64,000 nucleotides of DNA, taken from positions 248,001 to 312,000 of the forward strand of contig OZ243952.1 of NCBI GenBank assembly GCA_965214615.1, read 5' to 3'. The notes beneath the pieces were generated by a model. It did no database searches, was not told the origin of the DNA, and was given only the letters and a program-made list of their open reading frames with translations. Each line of letters opens with the position of its first letter. Position 1 is the first letter of the stretch. The stretch is from CBDAUN01 sp965214615 (GTDB taxonomy: Bacteria > Pseudomonadota > Gammaproteobacteria > Arenicellales > JAJDZL01). Positions 58,716 to 64,000 of this stretch are shown piece after piece. The position numbers and the translations under genes are program-made.

Positions 58716-60035
58716 TCAGGACCACACGTCATCGCGCTGCCCGAGTATGTCTTCGAACGCGACCGCAAATGCGCTCAGGTCTGCATCGTCGACTGGCAGC
58801 ATCAATGCGATGAATCCTCGACGCGCGATGTAGAAGCCGCGCTCCAAAAGATCGAGATAAATCAGCTCCTTGATCCGGTCGTCGCTCGACGCCAAGTCTT
58901 CAGGATTGCGTATCTCGCTACGGCAGCCGTGCAGGTTCATCAGCGAGCCGATTCCGGTAAGACGCACCGGAGCGTCAAGCCTTAGTGCAATCGCATTCAG
59001 CCTCTGCCGAAGCGCGTCTCCCCGCAAATTATGTGCGGTTGCCGCCTGCGGCGTATAGACCTGCTCAAGTGCTGCGATGCCCGCTGCCATGCTCAAGACA
59101 TTGTTGTTGAATGTGCCCGCATGAGGCAGGCTGCCTGGACGCTGCGGGTCGTACATCGCCATTAATTCGGATCCGCCGCCAAATGCGCCGAAACTCATCC
59201 CTCCGCCGATGTATTTGCCGACAGTGGTCATGTCCGGAATCAAGCCGTAGATTTGCTGCGCGCCGCCCGGGGCGAGACGCGAAGTCATCACTTCATCGAA
59301 GATAAGCACGATTCCGGCTTCGCTGCATTGTTCGCGCAGCATGCTCAGGAACGCCTGTGTTGCGGGCACACAGCCTGTTGCGCCCAGCATCGGTTCGACC
59401 AGCACGCATGCCAGTTCATCGGCATGCTGGCGGATCAGGCTGCGAGTCGACTCAATGCAGTTGAACTGCCCGACGACAAAGTCGTACGGGGCATTGATGG
59501 CAATCCCGCCGCCGCCGAAATAGAGCAGCCCGCCGTGATACCCGTCGCGCATCACCATCACCTTGGTACGTCCGGTTTGATGCCTGGCCGTAGCGATTGC
59601 CAGCAGGTTCGCCTCGGTTCCAGAGTTGGTAAAGCGAACGCGTTCGATAGACGCGAATCGAGCGCAGATAAGCTCGGCAAGCCGAATTTCGTGAACATTG
59701 TGCGCACTCAGATTGATTCCGTCATCAAGCGCCCGGTCGATTGCTGCGCGGATCTGCGGATGGGTATGTCCGAACAGGCCGGCGGTGAATTCCCCAAGCA
59801 GGTTCAGGTATTCGTGATCGTCGGTATCGGTGATGCGGGTACCGCGACCCGACACAATGCGCAAGGGAAACGGGTCATGAAACAAAACCGTGCGCGTATT
59901 GCCACCCGGCATTGAATCGCGCGCCTGCTCATGGGCGGCTTGCGATCCAGGATTGCTGACCACATACCTTCTCCGTGCCGCATCGAGCGCGGCATCGAGT
60001 CGAGTCGATGCGTGTCTGTTCGAGACTTCATGCAT
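58716..60035 (-). CDS. Class III aminotransferase, glutamate-1-semialdehyde aminotransferase-like
   Basis: A 439-residue PLP enzyme from the ATG at 60035; an earlier TTG at 60068 would overlap the neighbouring gene. It has GGNTRTVLFHDPFPL at the N-terminus, TNSGTEANLLAIATAR (phosphate-binding region), YHGGLL, LIFDEVMTSRL with the PLP aspartate, and the Schiff-base lysine in TVGKYIGGGMSFG. The organisation is like HemL, but differences such as HGGLLYFGG suggest a different substrate. It starts close behind a phosphoribosyltransferase gene and is likely co-transcribed. Confidence 0.85.
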   Translation of the reverse strand: MHEVSNRHASTRLDAALDAARRRYVVSNPGSQAAHEQARDSMPGGNTRTVLFHDPFPLRIVSGRGTRITDTDDHEYLNLLGEFTAGLFGHTHPQIRAAIDRALDDGINLSAHNVHEIRLAELICARFASIERVRFTNSGTEANLLAIATARHQTGRTKVMVMRDGYHGGLLYFGGGGIAINAPYDFVVGQFNCIESTRSLIRQHADELACVLVEPMLGATGCVPATQAFLSMLREQCSEAGIVLIFDEVMTSRLAPGGAQQIYGLIPDMTTVGKYIGGGMSFGAFGGGSELMAMYDPQRPGSLPHAGTFNNNVLSMAAGIAALEQVYTPQAATAHNLRGDALRQRLNAIALRLDAPVRLTGIGSLMNLHGCRSEIRNPEDLASSDDRIKELIYLDLLERGFYIARRGFIALMLPVDDADLSAFAVAFEDILGQRDDVWS

Positions 60036-60046
60036 TGGGGTGTCGC

Positions 60047-60604
60047 TCACTCTTGCAGGACCGACCAAATTTCAGGCCGGTGCTCCCGAATCTCCTCGTC
60101 GCTCAGACCTTCCAGAGAGTGAGGAAACTTGATCCACTTTTCGGTCTCGTGCAGATAGTATTCCGGCGCTCTGCCAATGCGGTTGCGCGAGGGTTTGTAC
60201 CAAGGGACTGCGATGCGTATGTCATAAGGCGTGTTCAGCCGTGCCTTGCGCCTAAGCTCGTCGATGATCGCCTGCACCGTCAAGCCGGTATCGAAGACAT
60301 CATCGACCAAAAGCAGGCTGTCATCTCCATTGATCCGTTCGGCAATGTAGCCCAGTCCGTGAACGCGCACGCTATGGCCGCGCTGGTCGATAGCCTGACC
60401 GTACGAAGACGTACGAATCGCAATGTGATCGGTCTCGACTCCGGCCCATGCCAGAACCTCCTGCAACGCAATGCCGATAGGCGTGCCTCCGCGCCAGATT
60501 CCGACAATATAATTGGGCCTGAAACCGCTGTTGTAGACCATGGATCCAAGCTGCACCGCATCGTTCAAAAGATCCTGAGCCTGGACATATATTTTTTCGC
60601 TCAT
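60047..60604 (-). CDS. Purine-type phosphoribosyltransferase (copy A)
   Basis: A 185-residue protein with a type I PRT fold: FRPNYIVGIWRGGTPIGI near residue 28 and the PRPP-binding loop LLLVDDVFDTGLTV near residue 97. Such enzymes move a ribose phosphate from PRPP onto hypoxanthine, guanine or xanthine. The PRPP loop is canonical. It diverges from a paralogue with only 34 bases between starts, and is followed by an aminotransferase gene 11 bases away, so the two are probably one operon. Confidence 0.82.
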   Translation of the reverse strand: MSEKIYVQAQDLLNDAVQLGSMVYNSGFRPNYIVGIWRGGTPIGIALQEVLAWAGVETDHIAIRTSSYGQAIDQRGHSVRVHGLGYIAERINGDDSLLLVDDVFDTGLTVQAIIDELRRKARLNTPYDIRIAVPWYKPSRNRIGRAPEYYLHETEKWIKFPHSLEGLSDEEIREHRPEIWSVLQE

Positions 60605-60638
60605 GTCAGAATTTTAACGCATGAACACTTTTCGGGGA

Positions 60639-61232
60639 ATGAACAAGATTTTCGTTGAAGAGCAGGCGCTCATTCTGGACAGTTTCCGCCTCGGATGCAA
60701 AGTGCATGCCAGCGGATTCCGCCCCGACTTCATCGTCGGCATCTGGCGAGGCGGCAGCGCGGTCGGAATCGTTGTGCAGGAATGCTTGCAGTATTTTCAC
60801 GTTGAAACAGACCATATCGCTATTCGTACATCGTATCGCGGCATGCAGCAGTATTCCGACATGGTCAAGCAATCCGACGGCATCCGTGTTCATGGCCTGG
60901 AATATCTGCAAGAGCGCCTCCGGCTTGAGCATCGGCTGCTGCTGGTGGACGATGTATTCAGCAGCGGTCGCAGTATCGGTGCGGTCAAGCGCAGGCTACA
61001 GCAAAAATTGCGCAGAAACATGCCTCACGACATCCGCACCGCCGCTGTCTGGCACCGTTCGGTCGAAGATTGTCCGGCGCCGGACTATTACGTGAACAAG
61101 ACTGACAGCTGGCTGGTTCTACCTTACGAGCTTTCAGGACTCAGCTTGGAGGAAATTCGAACTCATAAGCCATGGGCGGCATCGGAACTTGAAACAATGC
61201 TCCAGCCCGATGGGACCGCTGGCCACTCGTAG
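60639..61232 (+). CDS. Purine-type phosphoribosyltransferase (copy B)
   Basis: A 197-residue paralogue of copy A; alignment with copy A places the start at the ATG at 60639 and not at 60621. FRPDFIVGIWRGGSAVGI and LLLVDDVFSSGRSI correspond segment by segment. In the PRPP loop the usual D-T-G-x-T is S-S-G-R-S, so catalysis or base choice may differ. It also carries 15 extra C-terminal residues. It is read away from copy A. Confidence 0.8.
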   Translation: MNKIFVEEQALILDSFRLGCKVHASGFRPDFIVGIWRGGSAVGIVVQECLQYFHVETDHIAIRTSYRGMQQYSDMVKQSDGIRVHGLEYLQERLRLEHRLLLVDDVFSSGRSIGAVKRRLQQKLRRNMPHDIRTAAVWHRSVEDCPAPDYYVNKTDSWLVLPYELSGLSLEEIRTHKPWAASELETMLQPDGTAGHS

Positions 61233-61390
61233 CCCGGCACCCCGGGTCTGCGTGCTTCCACTGCGACACCTAGCGCCAGCGCTTTGCAACGAAGCACCCG
61301 GACAATTCGGCGTAGCCCGAGATTGTTCCAGCGACGCTATGCCGCCAGAGGCTTTGCGATTCTATCAGCGTGCCGCTATAGTACTGAGAC

Positions 61391-62587
61391 ATGAAACATA
61401 TCCGCTGCCGGGCGATTTGGCGCTGCAGCAAATGCACAGCTGCCTTACGGGCTACAGGCTCAATTCGGCATCGTCACTGGTTTAGTGCAGCGCAACGCAC
61501 CATCCGTACCGCAATTGTCATTGCATTGGCCATGTCTGTACCGCACCCCGAATCGATAGCGCAGCAGCAATCTTCCGATCGCCGTGTTCCTGCCGAATGG
61601 GAGGCGCAGGAAGCGATCTGGCTGCAATGGCCCGGACTGTACGAACGGATATTCGAAGCGTCGTTTTCAAAGATGGCAAAAGTGATCGTGCAATATCAGA
61701 TGCTGCACATCATCACCGACAATGCGGGGATTGAACAACGCGCCCGCGCCGCGCTGGCAAGTGCGGGCGCAAACCCGGAGCACGAGCGAGTCGTCTGGCA
61801 TTCCATACCCAACGACAGCGCCTGGATGCGGGACAACGGACCGGTGTTCGTGGCTGCCTCAGGCGGGCTTCGGGTGCAGAACTGGGAGTTCAACGCCTGG
61901 GGTGGGGCGTTCGGCGCAGACATTCCGTACGAAAAGGACAACGCTGTGCCGGACAAGGTTGCCGAATATTTGGATTTCGAAGTCGAACACGTCGATATTG
62001 TGCACGAACGCGGCAATCTGGAATTCAACGGACAAGGCGCGGTGATCGCGAATTGGAGCGTACTGGGTGACCCGGCACGCAATCCGCACTATTCCAAAAC
62101 GCGTGCGCAATCGGATTTCAAAAGGCTTTTCGGCGCGAGCCAGGTGATTTTTATCGAAGGAATTCCCGAAACCGACCTGACCAAGGGACATGTCGACGGA
62201 ATTGCGAGATTTATCGATCGCGACACCGTTGTCGTCCCGCAATGCACCGAAAATTCCAGATGCAGGCCGGGTGAAGGAAAGGATGACGCAGTCTACGACA
62301 GCGCCGCCGAAACGATCAGGGCGGCAGGATTCAAAGTGATCCGCGACCCGATTGAAGGCATCGCGACATTCGGCGGCAGGACTTTTGATACCAATTACAC
62401 CAACTGGCTGGTGGGCAATGGATTTGTATTGGCGGTCGGTTTCGGCAACGAGGCGGCGGACGCCGCCGCCAAATCAAGGATTGAGTCCTATTTTCCAGGA
62501 CGCGATGTGCATATGGTCGAAATGCTCAGTTCCTGGGCGGCTGGCGGCGGAGTCCACTGCCATACCAATGATCAGCCGGCATTGTAG
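61391..62587 (+). CDS. Agmatine deiminase-family protein with N-terminal export signal
   Basis: A 398-residue frame. The first 55 residues contain a hydrophobic stretch (TAIVIALAMSVPHPESIA) that looks like a signal peptide preceded by an odd cysteine-rich run, so the true start may be later. The body is a PPAD-fold enzyme: PAEWEAQEAIWLQWP, then NDSAWMRDNGPVFV with the catalytic Asp, LTKGHVDGIARF with the His/Asp pair and AGGGVHCHTND with the catalytic Cys. Agmatine deiminase makes N-carbamoylputrescine in the cytoplasm; a signal suggests a periplasmic variant. Relatives of PAD type accept other guanidino substrates. Confidence 0.85.
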   Translation: MKHIRCRAIWRCSKCTAALRATGSIRHRHWFSAAQRTIRTAIVIALAMSVPHPESIAQQQSSDRRVPAEWEAQEAIWLQWPGLYERIFEASFSKMAKVIVQYQMLHIITDNAGIEQRARAALASAGANPEHERVVWHSIPNDSAWMRDNGPVFVAASGGLRVQNWEFNAWGGAFGADIPYEKDNAVPDKVAEYLDFEVEHVDIVHERGNLEFNGQGAVIANWSVLGDPARNPHYSKTRAQSDFKRLFGASQVIFIEGIPETDLTKGHVDGIARFIDRDTVVVPQCTENSRCRPGEGKDDAVYDSAAETIRAAGFKVIRDPIEGIATFGGRTFDTNYTNWLVGNGFVLAVGFGNEAADAAAKSRIESYFPGRDVHMVEMLSSWAAGGGVHCHTNDQPAL

Positions 62588-62616
62588 ATTCGCGCCGCGC
62601 GCGACTCGAGAGTCAG

Positions 62617-62871
62617 CTAATTCGGATAACCGGCCCGGGTATGCGCCTCGTCGAACTGAGCAGATTTCCCGCGTAGCCGGCTGACAACCATCAGATCGTG
62701 CAGTCGCCTGATCTGTCCGCTTCCCGTGCGCTCGCAAAGAAACGGAAATACGCCGTGAATCGCGCATGCTGCGGCACCATAGAGCATCCTGGCGGAAAAT
62801 CGAAGTGCGTTGCCCATATGCTCGAAATAGTTTTCATCCACCTCATTGAGGTGCCTGTTCAAGAATTTCAT
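62617..62871 (-). CDS. DUF6356-family small protein
   Basis: An 84-residue protein with the DUF6356 pattern: HLNEVDENYFEHMGNALRFSAR then MLYGAAACAIHGVFPFLCERTGSGQIRRLHDLM. The central hydrophobic helix may touch the membrane. No function is known. It converges with the agmatine deiminase-like gene. Confidence 0.75.
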   Translation of the reverse strand: MKFLNRHLNEVDENYFEHMGNALRFSARMLYGAAACAIHGVFPFLCERTGSGQIRRLHDLMVVSRLRGKSAQFDEAHTRAGYPN

Positions 62872-63074
62872 TCCGTCCTCCGATCAAAACGAATAAGACA
62901 ATATCGAATATTTTACTAAATTAACCTATAGATACAAATAAAAATAACTTTTATATTGGACTAAAACGATATTAATATTTCTCATAAATCCGAAATTAAG
63001 AAAAATAATTCTAAATTAGGAATAAATTCGCATTCGTCGCAATATTGATTGGAATTGCAGTATAAATACCGCCC
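62872..63074. promoter_or_regulatory. Very AT-rich upstream region of malate synthase
   Basis: About 200 bases, mostly A and T. A TATAAA sequence at 63061-63066 ends only eight bases before the glcB ATG. If it is the -10 box the message would be almost leaderless; otherwise the promoter lies further upstream in the A/T-rich part. Confidence 0.4.
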
Positions 63075-64000
63075 ATGTCACAGAGTCAGAATGCCCGCGT
63101 CGCCATCGGCGGGCTAAAAGTTAAAAAATGCCTGTACGACTTTGTAGCGAATGAGGCTGCGCCGGGTACAGGTATCGATGCGGATAGATTTTGGAACCAT
63201 CTAGGCGATATCGTGCGCGAATTCGCCGCGACGAACAAGCGCCTTTTGGACAAGCGCGACGAGTTGCAGGCGAAGATCGACACGTGGTGCCGCGATCAGC
63301 GCGGAAGCGACCTAGAGGCTGAGCAAGTACGCTCATTCCTCACTTCGATCGGTTATCTTGTCGAGGAGGGGCCGCCGTTTACGGTGAATGTTCACAACGT
63401 CGACCCTGAAATATCCTCGATCAATGCGCCGCAGCTTGTCGTTCCGGTCGACAACGCGCGCTATGCGCTAAATGCGGTCAATGCCCGCTGGGGCAGCCTG
63501 TACGACGCGCTTTACAACTCCGAAGTCGTTGAGTCCAAGGCAGGAAGGGACATCGGCGCAGGGTACGATCCGCAGCGCGGCGAAAAAGTCATCGCCTGGG
63601 GACGCGCATTCCTCGATCAGATCTTCCCTTTGAACGGCGGCAGCCATGCAGACGTGGTCCGGTATTTTGTCATGCGCGGCAATGACTACACCTTGGGGCT
63701 GCATGCGAGAATGGACAGCGGTTCCGAGGCCCAACTCGCCGACCAGAGCAAATTCGCCGGATTTCGCGGACATCCGGAGGACCCGCGCGAAATATTGTTT
63801 GTCAACAACGGATTGCATGTCCGCATCCCGATCAATCGGGATTCTCTGATCGGCAAGGATGACAAGGCGGGCATTCGCGATATATCGCTTGAAGCGGCGG
63901 TGACGACGATCCAGGACTTGGAAGATGCGATTTCGGCGGTCGATGCCGAAGACAAGACCAATGCCTATCGCAACTGGCTGTACTTGATGAAAGGCACCTT
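63075..64000 (+). CDS. glcB: Malate synthase G (partial, N-terminal 308 codons)
   Basis: The frame runs to the right edge of the window. It shows the start of the 720-residue G-type enzyme: LYDFVANEAAPGTGIDADRFW, then LQAKIDTWCRDQRGSD, then APQLVVPVDNARYALNAVNARWGSLYDALY and later VNNGLHVRIPINRDS. The enzyme joins glyoxylate and acetyl-CoA in the glyoxylate cycle or in glycolate use. The catalytic part lies beyond the window. Confidence 0.96.
   Translation, partial: MSQSQNARVAIGGLKVKKCLYDFVANEAAPGTGIDADRFWNHLGDIVREFAATNKRLLDKRDELQAKIDTWCRDQRGSDLEAEQVRSFLTSIGYLVEEGPPFTVNVHNVDPEISSINAPQLVVPVDNARYALNAVNARWGSLYDALYNSEVVESKAGRDIGAGYDPQRGEKVIAWGRAFLDQIFPLNGGSHADVVRYFVMRGNDYTLGLHARMDSGSEAQLADQSKFAGFRGHPEDPREILFVNNGLHVRIPINRDSLIGKDDKAGIRDISLEAAVTTIQDLEDAISAVDAEDKTNAYRNWLYLMKGT

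Overview
The window is a piece of a gammaproteobacterial chromosome. The evidence is the gene order tRNA-Gln, prs, rplY, pth, ychF, an rRNA operon of the form 16S, tRNA-Ile, tRNA-Ala, 23S, 5S, and a complete 16S gene. By eye the core regions are moderately GC-rich, while the first 17 kb is clearly more AT-rich. Long stretches without genes, broken transposase, integrase and restriction genes, and tandem duplications suggest a genome that has gained and lost much accessory DNA. I cannot name the genus.

Region 1 (1-17.2 kb) is the most striking part: a nearly complete Dpd system, which places 7-deazaguanine bases in DNA and restricts unmodified DNA. On the plus strand, genes that overlap or nearly touch encode DpdG, DpdH (ATPase), DpdI, DpdJ (very large helicase), DpdK (phospholipase-D-like) and a DpdD candidate. 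The tail of a further gene at the left edge is probably DpdF or DpdE. On the minus strand, converging on them, lie dpdA (DNA transglycosylase), dpdB (DGQHR/ParB-like partner), queC (preQ0 synthase) and a YhhQ-type preQ0 transporter, with a DUF6884-like gene further upstream that may take the role of DpdC. The cluster therefore carries both a last-step synthase and an importer for its base precursor.

Region 2 (17.2-30.6 kb) is a decayed defence and mobile-DNA zone. It holds the tail of a type I specificity gene fused in operon order to an XRE/ImmA antitoxin and a frameshifted DUF4411 toxin, an intact McrBC system, an IS66-like remnant with an interrupted DruA-like (DUF4338) gene, a candidate small RNA, a lipoprotein, broken AAA-ATPase/DUF1703 and integrase genes, a two-gene envelope operon (C2-like lipoprotein plus SH3-like protein) and an intact HipBA toxin-antitoxin pair with repeats 50 bp apart in its promoter.

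Region 3 (30.9-48.3 kb) is mostly housekeeping and metabolic: aroE, gor, two tandem Uma2 nucleases, the ychF-pth-rplY-prs-tRNA-Gln block, and a catabolic group (TauD-like dioxygenase, Tat-exported aldo/keto reductase with ferredoxin tail, 8-oxoguanine deaminase-like amidohydrolase, GMC oxidoreductase, HSL-type esterase, GFA protein, acetylpolyamine deacetylase-like protein).

Region 4 (48.8-54.3 kb) is the rRNA operon with two readable sigma-70 promoters, boxA and the long RNase III processing stems.

Region 5 (54.3-64 kb) contains a DUF4143-type ATPase behind a palindromic operator-like site, a GC-rich tag gene, two tandem small genes resembling the tails of Rpn-type nucleases, a class III aminotransferase, a divergent pair of paralogous phosphoribosyltransferases, an exported agmatine-deiminase-like protein, a DUF6356 protein and the start of malate synthase G (glcB), which runs off the right edge.
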